Shown here piece after piece: positions 11,042 to 20,600 of a stretch of 53,793 nt of DNA. Each line of letters opens with the position of its first letter. Within the stretch, counting starts at the first letter, position 1. The DNA lies in contig CANTFK010000064.1 of NCBI GenBank assembly GCA_947646735.1, forward strand, positions 1 through 53,793, written 5' to 3'. The notes below the pieces were generated by a model. That model worked only from the letters and a program-made list of their open reading frames with translations. It did not search any database and was not told where the DNA came from. Source of the DNA: Peronospora farinosa (lineage: Eukaryota > Oomycota > Peronosporomycetes > Peronosporales > Peronosporaceae). The position numbers and the translations under genes are program-made.

Positions 11042-12040
11042 GTGGCAGCCCAACCTTCCAGTCCTCCTGCGCTACGCGCACGGTTAAATGTCACCACTAC
11101 GAGTGGTGATTCACGTCTGATTATTGTCAGCTTACATGTTGACGGCGTCCGGCGACCTCTGCGAGCACTCCTGGACTCAGGAGCAACAAATAATTTCTTT
11201 CGTGAATTTGGTTTATCGATGCTGCCTCCCAGCATTCAAGGCCGTGAGGGACCTGGCCAAGTCGTCGTCAAGTTAGCTGACTGGAAACCACACCGCGTAT
11301 CGCGGCGCGAAGTGTCGTTGCCGTGCACGTTTGATGGTTTTTGCAGTAACGATGATTTCTTGGTGATCGCGATGAATTATGCATTCGATTGCATATTGGG
11401 CATGCCATGGTTGGCACGTTGTAAGCCCCAGATCGACTGGTTAACCAGATTAGCGAGACGTCGACGCACGTTCGATGTCAGTGAAGTGTTTACCCATCTC
11501 TTGGTATTTACAAGTGACTGGCCGAACGTCATAGTCGTGGATCGTGATTCCACGACGCTGGCGGTGCACAGAGCGAGCGATGGCCCTCTCTGCACTGCTT
11601 GTGCTGTTCTTCGAGACACAAGTGACAGTGACTCCTCTCTACAGAGCGATGAGGACGACGAGGACGACGCGGTCGAACAGGGGTTTCCGCGCGTCATTAA
11701 TGCGGTTGAACAGGTGTTCCCTCACGTGAATGCAGTGGTTGAACCGGGGTTCCTATCTGCACCTATTGTGGTCGAGCAGGGGTTCCCAAAAGGTCATTGT
11801 GACGACGAGCAAGAGCTCGCCAACGAGTGTGACGTGGAAGGACAGGAGTCCCCACGCGAGAGCATGATGGTCGAACCGGTGTTCCCATCATCACCCACTG
11901 TGGTCGAATCGAGGTTCCCACATGGGCACATTGTGATTTCTCCCACACATACTTACGGCGGCGGAGCAGGAGCTCCCGCATCAAGTGTCGACGGTCGAGT
12001 TTGGGCTACTCCCTTCAAGTGTTTCCGGCATTGTGGATGA
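11042..12040 (+). pseudogene. Protease part of pol with a repeated VExGFP tail
   Basis: The retroviral-type aspartic protease core is seen as [14 protein letters not shown] near residues 37-50, with the expected hydrophobic-D-S-G-A-T motif intact, and ILGMPWL near residues 113-119 as the second conserved block. After residue 200 follow an acidic stretch (DEDDEDDA) and six to seven degenerate copies of a 12- to 14-residue repeat with core V-E-Q/P-G-F-P. The frame ends at 12040, and several stops lie before the RT open frame at 12464, which is in the same phase. The protease part itself looks intact; polyprotein continuity is lost. Confidence 0.85.
11670..11925 (+). repeat. Degenerate in-frame repeat VE(Q/P)xFP in pol
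   Basis: The pol linker between protease and RT repeats GTNGAACNGGKGTTCCC-like units about every 36 to 45 bases, encoding VEQGFP, VEQVFP, VEPGFL, VEQGFP, VEPVFP and VESRFP. Spacing and sequence have drifted, but the frame is kept. Confidence 0.75.
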
Positions 12041-12463
12041 TGCCTAGAGGGAGGGTTGATGGGTTATCACCTGACTGCGGTTGGCCAGCTTCGAGTAGTG
12101 GCTTAAAGCACGATGGGGACAACAGCACCAAGAATTTAGCGTTGGAATGCGTCCACGCTATCGTGTACGTGGAAGGGAGTCCACAAAGACGCCAATATAT
12201 CGAAGTCGAGAGTCCTCCTCGTCATGCTTCTTCCATTACAAGCCTTCCAGGGCTTTCCTGGTAGCATTTCCTACGTGAACTTAAGGGAGGCACTGTGGAA
12301 CAAGTGTGTCTAATCACCAACGAGGTGGTTACCGTGGCAAACGAGGAGCATATGGCGCGTCCTCGAAGCGCTGAGCCGAAGTCAGCGCGTGAAGAAAGGT
12401 TTGCATCAGGCTCTGCGAGAGTCTAATAACCCTGTCTAAGACATTACTCGTGAGTATGCAAAC

Positions 12464-13645
12464 GTGTTCCCGGACAAGATCCCGGCTGAACTTCCTGCGG
12501 ACCGTGGTGTTCTGCACGAGATTGATCTCGTGCCAGGGTCGAAGTATTGTGTGACACGGCAGTGGCCGTTGCCTCAAGATCAAGTCGAAGCTATTGACGC
12601 ATTCTTCGAAGGCCGCCTCAAAGCGGGTCATGTGCGGGAGAGTATCTCACCACATTCGAGTCCAACCTTCTGCGTGAATAAGGCTACGGGAGTCTGGCGG
12701 ATAGTGCATGCGTTCAATAAGTTGAATGATGCTACATTTCCTGCGCAAACGCCTATTCCCAGGAAGAAAATGGTGCTGAATTCCGTGTCAGGAAGTATCA
12801 TCTTCAGTGCCATCGGCTTGACGGATGGCTGTTACCAGATTTTAATGCGACCGAGCGATATCTCACTCACCGCGTTGAGCACCCCGAGTGGCATGTTATG
12901 GGAGTGGCTGGTTATGCCACAAGGGTTGAAGAATGCTCCGGCCACTTTCAATCGCATGGTGTCTCAAGTGTTGAGACCTCTTCGGAACTTTGCTCCATGT
13001 TATTTTGACGACATTTTCGCCCATAGTCGCGCCGAGGGCAACCTCAACGATTTCCAAGTCCACCTTCAACACCTGAAGCAAGTGTTTCAAGTTATGCGGG
13101 ACAACAAGTTGTACGCGAATCTCAAGAAGGGACCATCACCGCAGATTCCGGTGTTAGGTTGCTATGTGAGTAAACCGGGATTTCGAGCCGATCCAGAGAA
13201 GGTGTCGTCCATCTGTTCTTTGCCCACTCTCAAGAACCCTATGGAGCTGCGCCAGTGGCTCGGCTTGGCTAATTATTTGCACAAGTATACGAAGGATTAT
13301 GCTGGTTCTATCCAGCCTTTGTCGTAACTCTTGAAGAAAGACGCCACGTGGTTGTGGCGTCCCGAGCACCAAGCAGCCTTCGAAGCAGTAAAGAAGAGCC
13401 TGGCGTCAGCGCCAGTCCTGGTCCTACCAGACGACTCCAAGCCGTTCCACGTTGTTTGCGATGCTAGTGATTTTGCAATCGGTTGTGCTCTCATGCAATT
13501 TGATGATGAGGGCCGTGAACGAGTCGTGAGCTATCAGTCGCGACAGATGAAGCCAGCTGAGAAGAAATATCCAGTTCAAGACAAGGAGCTGCTAGCGACG
13601 TCCCGAATACGATTCTCGGACTGCCCTGAGTCGTCAGGCTACTGA
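12464..13645 (+). pseudogene. Reverse transcriptase and N-terminal RNase H of family II element
   Basis: RT copies the element RNA into cDNA. The frame 12464-13327 has PLPQDQVEAIDAFF, SSPTFCVNKATGVWR, TPSGMLWEWLVMPQGLKNAP and the palm motif CYFDDIFAHSR (YFDD intact). In the first catalytic motif the usual S-A-x-D-L reads SAIGLTDGCYQ, so the metal-binding Asp is replaced by Gly (codon 12815-12817). TAA at 13325-13327 interrupts the frame; RNase H continues in the same phase from 13331 (VVCDASDFAIGCALMQ, PVQDKELLA). After KELLA the sequence jumps into a post-RNase H stretch, so the rest of RNase H is deleted. RT is predicted inactive. Confidence 0.9.
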
Positions 13646-13782
13646 TGAAGAGGATGATGATGACCGACGTGCGATGTATGTATCGCTGAATCTAATTTGG
13701 GTTACACCGAGCTGTGTTCATTTGATGAAAACGTCGCAGCGTACAAGGGCGATTCAGATTATGCGGAAATTATCGATTATAT

Positions 13783-14715
13783 GTGTGCTCCCAGCGATGC
13801 TGCACTGGGGGCTTATCCCGTACCAAGCGCGACCATATTCATCGATACAGTTTAAACGGCGATTTGCTTTTGTATAGCATCGATCAATTCGATGCTCCTC
13901 GCACGGTGATCGCCAACGACATGGATTTGCGGGCAAGAATCATTCAAGAGTACCACGAATCCCCTGCTGGCGGCCATTTAGCCGCGAAAAGACTTTCGCA
14001 GCTGTGTCTCGAGACTTCTTCTGGCCCCACATGTATAAGTGAGTACGCAACTGAATCCGAACGTGGGAATTATCAGCGTGTGAAGCCATCTCCATCGTCA
14101 CAGGCTCCCTTACGATCGTTGCCAATCACATCAGAGGCCTGGAGATTAATTTCGATGGACTTCATCTTCGAGGTTGCGCCCGATAGCCAAGCTCGAACGG
14201 GCATCTTGGTCTTCGTTGACAGATTCAGCAAGATGACACATCTCGTGCATGTTCACGCTAAGGTCACCGCGGCAGAGACCGCGGCGCACTTCATCGACGG
14301 GGTGTTTCGTCATTATGGCCTTCCAGAAAACATTGTTTCGGACCGTGATCCGCGATTTACGTCCGCATTTTGGACGTCACTGTTCGAGCTCCTCGGGACA
14401 AAACTGCTGATGTCGACTGCGGCCCATCCGGAAACGGATGGGCAGACCGAGCGCGTGAACCAGGTCCTCGAAGACGTTCTTCGAAGTTATGCTACGTCAT
14501 TTACAAGTTGGAGTGCATTTTTACCACTCGTTGAGTTCGCACTCAACAACGCCGTACACGCGTCAACAGGGCTGACACCATTTTTTGTGAATTCGGCTCG
14601 TCACCCTCGTGTTCCTACTGTCTTGGCCGTGGGGCGACCCACAACACCTAGTGGCTCCACTCTGGGGGGGATAAAGGTGATAAACAAGGATCGAGTGCAG
14701 CTCACGGTATTTTGA
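13783..14715 (+). pseudogene. Integrase core of family II element
   Basis: The frame covers the zinc-binding start (YHESPAGGHLAAKRL gives the two His), loses the expected C-x2-C part to a frameshifted stretch (about residues 85-104), and then carries the DDE core: D in ISMDFIFEVAPD, D in IVSDRDPRFTS and E in PETDGQTERVNQVLED. The core residues are all present. The end runs out of the family pattern after VLAVGRPTTP, and the next part of integrase continues in another frame at 14811. Integrase would join the cDNA to host DNA, making the 5-bp duplication seen at the ends of this element. Confidence 0.88.
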
Positions 14716-14810
14716 GCGCGAATGCGGTAACCCGATCCAAGGCAAAGACGGCCATTTTGACGCCATCAGACGTGCGTCCCCATTAGCTCGATGGACTGCG
14801 CAGAAACTTA

Positions 14811-16010
14811 TTGGACCCGTCTTCGGGTAAACGTTCACCTACTGCCAACTACACGCCGATTGAGTTGGCGCGACCAATTGATGACATGGCCGTGTCGGAA
14901 TTCATACTCCAACGTCAAGCCATCACCCGGTTTGTACGCGACGCACTACAAACTGCTGTAGACCAACAGAAGGAGAACGCTGACAAGCATGGAAGAAAGA
15001 ACATGAGCAAGTTTGAGAAAGGTGATCGTGTATTATTATCTACGGAAGGTTTAAGGGATTCTGCGGTCACTAATCTGGGCGCGAGTAAACTCGCGCCACG
15101 CTTCATCGGTCCATTCAAGGTTCTGAAGGCAATCGGCGACGCTTATACACTCTACGTACCCTCATCACTGCGACTCCACCATACATTCTATGTCGGGCGG
15201 CTGAATGAATATCGTCCGGCTACGCTTCACGGTTTGGCTCCGACGCCGGCTTCAGGGGTTCGTAAGTCGAACGGCCTTCCCGTCGTGCTCGACGCGCCGA
15301 TGACATGGGGCGGGGTCTCGATCCCGTCTGAACCTGACCAAACATCTGGCGCTCCAGAATCCTTATCCGCTCGAGCAGTTCACGGTTCGATTGTCGGTTC
15401 TCACTCGAAGTCTTCTCCGCCTGGGCAGCACGTTCACTGGCAGCCTCAGCCTCCAGCCGAGCATCGGCAGCTATATTCACGGCCTGATCAACATCGTCCT
15501 GAGCAACCAGGACGCCAGCATTACCATCGCGAGGGCCCTCCTCCGCTTGTTGATGCGGAGGGACAGGTGCGCTGGATTGTAGACCGCATTGTGGGTCACG
15601 AGGACCCTCCACAACCAGCACTGCAGTCGGCTCATGAGAAGCGCGCGGTTCCATCCGTGCGTAGGTACCGAGTACGTTGGCTTGGATTCCCTCCTGAGCA
15701 GTATACATGGGAACCACGTTCCTTACTCCTTCGTGACGTTCCAGATGTGGTTCTGTCGTATGACGCCACGAAGTCGGGCTATTCCAATGCGGGCGAGCAC
15801 GCGAACGCTCTCGTGAAAAACGAGAGCGGTAAGGAGATCTACGTCGTCGAGAACGAGAACGATGACGCGAACGAGAACGATGTCGTGAACGAGAACGATG
15901 CCGTGAACGAGAACGTCGCGGTGAATACATATCACGATTGCGAGGCGAGAATCGCGCAGCAGGACGGGCAGGCGAACGTGTCGCTGCCCTGCTCTGATGA
16001 TTCTGCGTAG
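14811..16010 (+). CDS. Integrase C-terminus, linker and chromodomain of family II pol
   Basis: Residues about 35-135 form the C-terminal integrase part (QKENADKHGRKN, FEKGDRVLLST, APRFIGPFKVLKAIGDAYTL, HHTFYVGRLNEY). A roughly 100-residue low-complexity linker follows. The chromodomain begins at WIVDRIVGHED (about residue 259) and continues after an extra stretch as YRVRWLGFPPEQYTWEPRS, then VPDVVLSYD. Such domains steer gypsy integration toward marked chromatin. About a dozen residues more than usual lie between the first strand and YRVRW. The C-terminal tail repeats NEND, VNEND and AVNEN (about 15855-15930). The start codon is not the true start: this is the downstream part of pol after a frameshift. 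Confidence 0.85.
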   Translation: MDPSSGKRSPTANYTPIELARPIDDMAVSEFILQRQAITRFVRDALQTAVDQQKENADKHGRKNMSKFEKGDRVLLSTEGLRDSAVTNLGASKLAPRFIGPFKVLKAIGDAYTLYVPSSLRLHHTFYVGRLNEYRPATLHGLAPTPASGVRKSNGLPVVLDAPMTWGGVSIPSEPDQTSGAPESLSARAVHGSIVGSHSKSSPPGQHVHWQPQPPAEHRQLYSRPDQHRPEQPGRQHYHREGPPPLVDAEGQVRWIVDRIVGHEDPPQPALQSAHEKRAVPSVRRYRVRWLGFPPEQYTWEPRSLLLRDVPDVVLSYDATKSGYSNAGEHANALVKNESGKEIYVVENENDDANENDVVNENDAVNENVAVNTYHDCEARIAQQDGQANVSLPCSDDSA

Positions 16011-16598
16011 ATTGACTCCGCTGTCGCGAGTGGTGCTGCCAGCGAGGCGCACCACGAATAACTGCGCTTCTCCGTTTGCTCAGACTTCGCTCACACTTTG
16101 CAATCCAACTTCGTTCGCGATCACTGAGTGGACACTCAGCGATGTGTCGTCTCCATTCGTCATGAGTGGGCGTGAAATAGAGTCACAAGATTGGCATCCT
16201 TCATTGACATGGACGAATCAGAGACGGTCCTCATTCCAAGCATCCTCACACACTCTTTCGCGTAGCGCGCCGATGGAGTGATCGGCGCGAAGCTCCTCTC
16301 GATTGGCGAGCCATAATTGGAAGCTGCTACCATCCTCGAGCATCCGATTCCAACGTTGGATGAAGGTACACCAAGAACGTTGCAGGGCTTCATGCTCGAT
16401 TCCATCAAGACCTTTCCCGCGCAGTTTTCGAAATCGGCGGAAGTAGTCCCGCATCGTGTCCAGCGAGTCCGGAGCGTGAGCTACGGACAAGTCGTACAGT
16501 GACCAAGGTATGAGCTGCCGCGCCATGATGCTGGTTGATGTATTCCCGCTGATGTTTCTTGAGAGTTCTACTAGATTGGGTGTTGGGTCTCCGGACAT
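15220..16598 (-). pseudogene. Antisense accessory ORF region of family II element
   Basis: Opposite to pol and next to the 3' LTR, two long minus-strand frames read like one decayed gene. The first (16598-16218, 126 aa) is helical and charged, e.g. LDTMRDYFRRFRKLRGKGL and WNRMLEDGSSFQLWL. The second is open from about 16178 to 15220: EWRRHIAECPLSDRERSW, then a Ser/Arg repeat (RSRSRHRSRSRH, ATG at 15930), then a stretch with the look of a coiled coil (ADARLEAEAASERAAQAEK, NRELLERIRILERQMF) opposite the integrase-chromodomain linker. One frameshift near 16200 separates the frames. Function is unknown; the SR repeat could be only the reverse complement of the NEND-coding repeat, while the other blocks look genuinely coding. 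Elements D and E have an antisense frame at the same place. Confidence 0.5.
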
Positions 16599-16662
16599 TG
16601 CTTGTTCGTTTGTGAGCGAAGGGTTTTCGACAGTTGAGCACTCATGGTTGGTGAGTGCTGTC

Positions 16663-16677
16663 AGGAGAAGGGGGTGA
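16663..16677 (+). promoter_or_regulatory. Polypurine tract of family II element
   Basis: AGGAGAAGGGGGTGA lies directly before the 3' LTR at 16678. Such tracts prime plus-strand cDNA synthesis. The interrupting T is close to the LTR border. Confidence 0.7.
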
Positions 16678-17020
16678 TGTAATGGGCTACATTACACACA
16701 TAGTATTAACACAAATAAACAATTACATATGTAGGCAGGTGCTGGGCCCGAATAGCGGGCACAGCGTGGTAATTTATTATTGGTTTATTATTCGGCCTAA
16801 AGTCCCCAATATGGACCAATGATGAATCAACCTGAAATTGTGTGGTTCCCGAAAGGCGGGAACACTGTCGTATTTATTACGACTATAAATCTTCGTAATT
16901 AGTACGAATTAAAACCAAAATAAAAATCAGAGTTAAATTTACCTAATACCTAATACTTGGGCTTGAGTCTTCCTCGAACGCGCGTGCAAGCTAGTGACGG
17001 TACGTTCTAGCCCCGTTACA
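16678..17020 (+). mobile_element. 3' LTR of family II element
   Basis: 343 bp, TGTAATGGGC to CCCCGTTACA, with only scattered substitutions relative to 9575-9916. It is followed by the duplicated GCTCA at 17021-17025. Confidence 0.95.
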
Positions 17021-18128
17021 GCTCAAGTGGTCAGAAAATCAAGTATACTAAGTGGATCAAGTATCTACATCTTTGGACAAGGCGATCTCAAGAGAGATCA
17101 GGGAAACTCGGATAGAGAACCTACATGAACTCCTAGACCGCGCGAAGACTTCCGCACGGATGACCCCCAACCTATCCCAAACACGGTTAAGTTCAGCATC
17201 GACTCAAGTCCACCGTTTACCTTGTCCTTTTCTTGTTATGCTGCGTTCAATCGCAGGGGAGTTGCTTGTTTAGAAAATTCTTGTAATACCTGGCCAAACA
17301 ATCCAGGGATATCACTTGTGTCGTAGCGTCGCAGATGCTCTTGAGTCGTCGGGGGGCCAAAGTTATCCCACCTGGAAGAGAAGTGTAGCGGAGCTGCACA
17401 GCTCTTTAGCCAGAGGAAGACTTTCGGCTGGAGGCCTCTTAGTTCTAGAGAACTAAATAGAGTGAAGGCTAAAAGCCACTTAGTTCTAAGGAACTAATTA
17501 AACGACTTAAAGTCACCCTCTTCTAAGGAAGTAGGAGAGACTTTTAGTCAGCAAGCAATAAGCTTAAGGTTCAGAGAACCAACGCACAGAGGGCAGAACA
17601 AGCTAGAAGCTTAGGGGTTCAGAGAACCAACGCACGAAGTGCACAAGAGAGCAAGTCAAAACGACTTGCGATCTTAAACTCAAAAGGAGAACTGATTTTA
17701 GTTATACTTTAAGATTTTATGAATAGTCCTACTCTAAGTACACTACACTAGATTAATTACTAGAATAGTAATTATTATATGCAGACTTTGCTATTGGACG
17801 ACGTATCGTCTAAACATTTGTGTATGATGTACTTAATATAGCGTTAGTGATTTATCGAATCCAAATCGATAAGATACGGTATTACCGAATACCGTATCTT
17901 AACGCTCATACTTAATACCTCTCTAAAGAGAAGTATAATAATGCATTATATGCAATACAAAGGGGAGTTTAACCGTAAACTCTCGGAAAGACGCTACAAC
18001 CGTCGTGTAACCCCGTTACAAGAAGCTTGCGTGTCTTAAAGTATAATCGAACTCTGTTTAATTTTAACCAATCATATACCAAAACCTACGATTCTGCCTA
18101 TCTGTAGACTAGGATCTACTGCCACGTG
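17021..18128 (-). mobile_element. Rest of the LTR of element C, with a solo LTR inside
   Basis: 17021-17215 matches the family I LTR block found at about 1104-1300 but in reverse orientation. From 17216 the match returns to the normal orientation (TGGCCAAACAATCCAGGGAT near 17290; CCTGGAAGAGAAG near 17371), is interrupted by the solo LTR 17384-18020, and resumes at 18021 (ACTCTGTTTAATTTTAACC, GATCTACTGCCACGTG) until about 18128, where unrelated sequence begins. The outer end of the LTR is lost. Confidence 0.75.
17384..18020 (+). mobile_element. Solo LTR with target duplication AGAAG
   Basis: 637 bp from TGTAGCGGAG to CCCCGTTACA, flanked by AGAAG at 17379-17383 and 18021-18025. No internal region is present, so it arose by LTR-LTR recombination. 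It consists largely of short perfect hairpins, for example TTAGTTCT/AGAACTAA at 17439-17456 and a 14-bp stem with 4-base loop at 17870-17901. Strand follows the TGTA...TTACA convention and could be reversed. Confidence 0.9.
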
Positions 18129-18136
18129 TTTTCCTT

Positions 18137-18246
18137 CCCTGTGTTGTTTATGACGTTTAACCTGTTACATAAGCTATTTGCTATTTTACAAGCGAAGTAA
18201 TGAGATACAACTGCCAATTGACATGACTCTACCGCAGATGATCGAA
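18137..18246. repeat. Left inverted repeat flanking the effector candidate
   Basis: About 95 to 110 bp, roughly 93 percent identical over the best 95 bp to the reverse complement of 20491-20600. It includes an LTR-like end (CCTGTTACA at 18161-18169) and adjoining sequence, so it appears to be the edge of a retrotransposon fragment in the opposite orientation to that on the right. Confidence 0.85.
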
Positions 18247-18955
18247 CTTACGTTGATACGCTCGCGTGAAATAATCGCGTATTAGAGCTTACAACACGAT
18301 GTCAATTTACGTAAAATATACAGTGTTTAACTCCGTCTATCCAGTGGTGGCGCGATGGCTGCATTTACGATGCTTGTCAGACCCTTTTAAAACATTTCTC
18401 ATGCTTCGTGTTAATCGCTTCTCTCTCTGGTGTATAATTATTACACAATATAGAGGCGCAGGTGCTGTCCATTTGGAGGGTGAGTTCTCGTCACATCGGA
18501 GGATTTCAAGATTATACGGCTTTGTTGCGCAGCTCATTACGAATCGTCGAAGTCACAAGGATCCGATTTGGCGATCTGCTTTTATTGGATATAGTCACGC
18601 ACAGAATGCTGCAATCTCTTGCACCGCAGGACTGCATTACAGCACAGAAGTCATACTGCGGTCAGTTTGTTATGAATAAAAAACGGGTCTTGGCAAAGTC
18701 GTAGATTGTTAATTTCTTGTTACTCAATGACTGGATTTCACCCTCGTAAATGAATATAAACACGGTAACTATAGCATTTAAACTGCCTTCACCCGATGGA
18801 TGCTAGCAGACGACATCTTAGCGGATGGGGAACATTAGGATCGTGCATCAGCGAAAATAATATGTAGGAGACTATGATGAGATCTAATCTTAGGATGGAG
18901 TCTGCTCCGGATTGAATTATGCGCAGATGGGAGTCTAGCAACCTTCTTCTCTGCT
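18247..18955. other. Upstream region of the effector candidate, no recognised gene
   Basis: Two overlapping plus-strand frames (18299-18679 and 18462-18704) are open but show no family motif that I recognise, and they compete with each other. I see no repeat shared with the rest of the window. This is taken as the intergenic promoter region. Confidence 0.5.
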
Positions 18956-18971
18956 GTTCATTTTCCAATTT
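18956..18971 (+). promoter_or_regulatory. Oomycete core promoter (initiator plus flanking element)
   Basis: GTTCATTTTCCAATTT matches the oomycete 16-nt core GCTCATTYYNCAWTTT at 15 of 16 positions. This core sets the transcription start close to its CA. It lies 44 to 59 bases before the ATG at 19015, so the upstream ATG at 18919 in the same frame would not be in the transcript. Confidence 0.85.
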
Positions 18972-19014
18972 GCTCAGTTCAGCAAAACACAGTTGCCTCA
19001 AGAATAATAAGAAG

Positions 19015-19719
19015 ATGAAGGTATTCACCGTACTTGTGGCTGTAGCCCTCGCAGTTACATCCTCATACGCCGACCAATCAAAGTATCTTCGTTCAACAGC
19101 AATCAATGAAGATGAGGTCATAGATGCGGACTCGCAGGATTCCAAAAAAAACGAAGACAAATTGACTGTTCGCTTGGCCGACTTCGCCACCTCTGGCAAA
19201 GTCAACATCATGGATTTGATCGGAAACGGAAAAGGCCAGGTTCGATTTGATGATATTATAGAAGCCAAGTTATTTGAAGGCGATGACCCTAGTCATTCAA
19301 GTAGAAAGAGCAGAACGAAATCTATAACGCAGAACGCTGACCCTGATGACGACGACAGTGATAAGGATGCCGATTCCGACGATGAATCAAAGAAATTCGA
19401 GAAGCCTGACAACAAAAATTCCAAACATGTCTCTGACGATGGTGGCAACGATAGTTTTGATTCGATGATGAAAGAACTGAACGCTTTTGTCAAGGGAAAG
19501 CAGTACAAGGCCGGCAATACGGACACCGGATTGAAGGACAAGTCTCCTCGTAATGTTAAGGAAGAATCGGAAGTGGCCCAAGACGACCCGATTCTATCTA
19601 ATGGCCGCAACATTAAGGCCAAAAAAATCTTGAGTGATGAAGAGGACCCGAACATACAGCAGTCGGAAATTGAGGAGGACGATAAGGACACTAAGCCTTC
19701 CAAGAAGACGGCCCCCTAA
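19015..19719 (+). CDS. Secreted acidic RXLR-like effector candidate
   Basis: A 234-aa protein starting MKVFTVLVAVALAVTSSYA, a clear signal peptide with likely cleavage after Ala19. The mature N-terminus has KYLR at residues 23-26, an RXLR-like motif with Lys for the first Arg, and acidic residues after it (NEDEV, KKNEDK) in place of a clean EER. The rest is hydrophilic, Asp/Glu/Ser/Lys-rich and probably disordered (DDDDSDKDADSDDESKK), with short Lys clusters (KAKKIL, KPSKK at the C-terminus). No WY module and no cysteine is seen in the mature part. RXLR-type proteins are delivered into host plant cells; that role here is inference. Start choice: the ATG follows the core promoter by a normal distance. 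It is the only open, promoter-bearing gene in the window. Confidence 0.75.
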   Translation: MKVFTVLVAVALAVTSSYADQSKYLRSTAINEDEVIDADSQDSKKNEDKLTVRLADFATSGKVNIMDLIGNGKGQVRFDDIIEAKLFEGDDPSHSSRKSRTKSITQNADPDDDDSDKDADSDDESKKFEKPDNKNSKHVSDDGGNDSFDSMMKELNAFVKGKQYKAGNTDTGLKDKSPRNVKEESEVAQDDPILSNGRNIKAKKILSDEEDPNIQQSEIEEDDKDTKPSKKTAP

Positions 19720-20490
19720 GGTAAAGGATCCATTGTAAGGTACATTGTGTCTTATCATAATATACTTTGGCTTTAATTGACATGATGAATTTATTTTAGC
19801 GATCAGGATAGAGTTATGGTCAATGCGTATACATGTATCTCAAGAAACCATTTTGACAGTTTTCCTTTTTTCTCTTGATTGTTAAATTGAAGCATTGCAA
19901 TTACTCTTCATTCTAATCTTGTATTCCTCACTTAAGTTACAGATCGAACGACTTCCATAGCCACGCAGTTGGCCAATATGCCTCTAGACGCGGACATTTC
20001 TGCGCATTGCCATCACCTCAGCGTTAGCGCTGGACTTGTTTTTGAGGAAGTGTATACGAAATTTGTGTCCTAAAGACGTCGCGACGCATTGAGACGACAA
20101 CTACGTCGCTTTCGCTAAGCAGATGCTAGCTACGACAAAAAGGAGGTGTAGTTCGTGATTCCAAGCGTCGGGACAGTAGCTTGCGTTTTGTAGGTCACGC
20201 GCATGGAGGACAGCGGCAAAGGGCTTTTAGTGCTTTTGCTAGGGCTGCATGGAGTGCAATTGCAGGATATGATTCAGACTAGACCGTGCTATGTGGATTA
20301 AGAGCAAAAGTTAGTGGATTCGGTGCTTATGAATCGAGTTAAGATAGAGGAGGTGATGCTCACTAGAGGTGGTACCCATGAATTTGGGTTGGGTAATGGC
20401 CTTATCCACGACTCGAACTCATACCCGCGGGTTATTACCCATGTTACCCGCGCTATTAACATGCAGGGTTGCAGACTACCAAACAATATG
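19720..20490. other. Downstream region of the effector candidate, no recognised gene
   Basis: No convincing coding frame. The part 20350-20460 is built of related words (TACCCATGAATTTGGGT, ACCCGCGGGTTATTACCC, TTACCCGCG) that can fold back, possibly a small DNA-transposon remnant; this is not certain. Confidence 0.4.
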
Positions 20491-20600
20491 GTTCGATCAT
20501 TTGCGGTAGAGTCATGTTAACTGGCAGTTGTATCTCATTACTTTGCTTGTATAATAGCAGATAGCTTATGTAACGGGTTAAACGTCGTATATCAATACAG
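20491..20600. repeat. Right inverted repeat flanking the effector candidate
   Basis: Reverse complement partner of 18137-18246. The LTR-like start TGTAACGGGTT is at 20569 and is followed by A/T-rich sequence. Confidence 0.85.

Larger units (their letters stand above)
9575..17020 (+). mobile_element. Complete family II Ty3/gypsy retrotransposon with chromodomain
   Basis: A 7446-bp element bounded by LTRs of 342 and 343 bp (9575-9916, 16678-17020), both TGTAATG...GTTACA, with an exact 5-bp duplication GCTCA at 9570-9574 and 17021-17025. Internal order on plus is PBS, gag, protease, RT, RNase H, integrase, linker, chromodomain; this is the Ty3/gypsy order. The LTRs differ at only a small number of positions, so the insertion is fairly young, yet gag and pol carry several stops, frameshifts and an RNase H deletion. 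On the minus strand a long coding-like region covers 16598-15220. The element interrupts the LTR of element C. Confidence 0.95.

Noticed and set aside
15723..16055. A 110-aa minus-strand frame (VLVHGIVLVHDIVLVRVIVL)
   Set aside because: Its repeat is the third-phase reading of the NEND-coding repeat; the neighbouring frame 15930-15220 fits the antisense gene better.
18299..18679. A 126-aa plus-strand frame upstream of the effector
   Set aside because: No promoter, no signal peptide, no family motif, and another overlapping frame is equally open.
18919..19014. A longer effector start at the ATG 18919
   Set aside because: It lies upstream of the core promoter and would put 32 non-signal-like residues before a clean signal peptide.
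18789..19268. A 159-aa minus-strand frame opposite the effector candidate
   Set aside because: It is a shadow of the effector coding sequence with no domain of its own.
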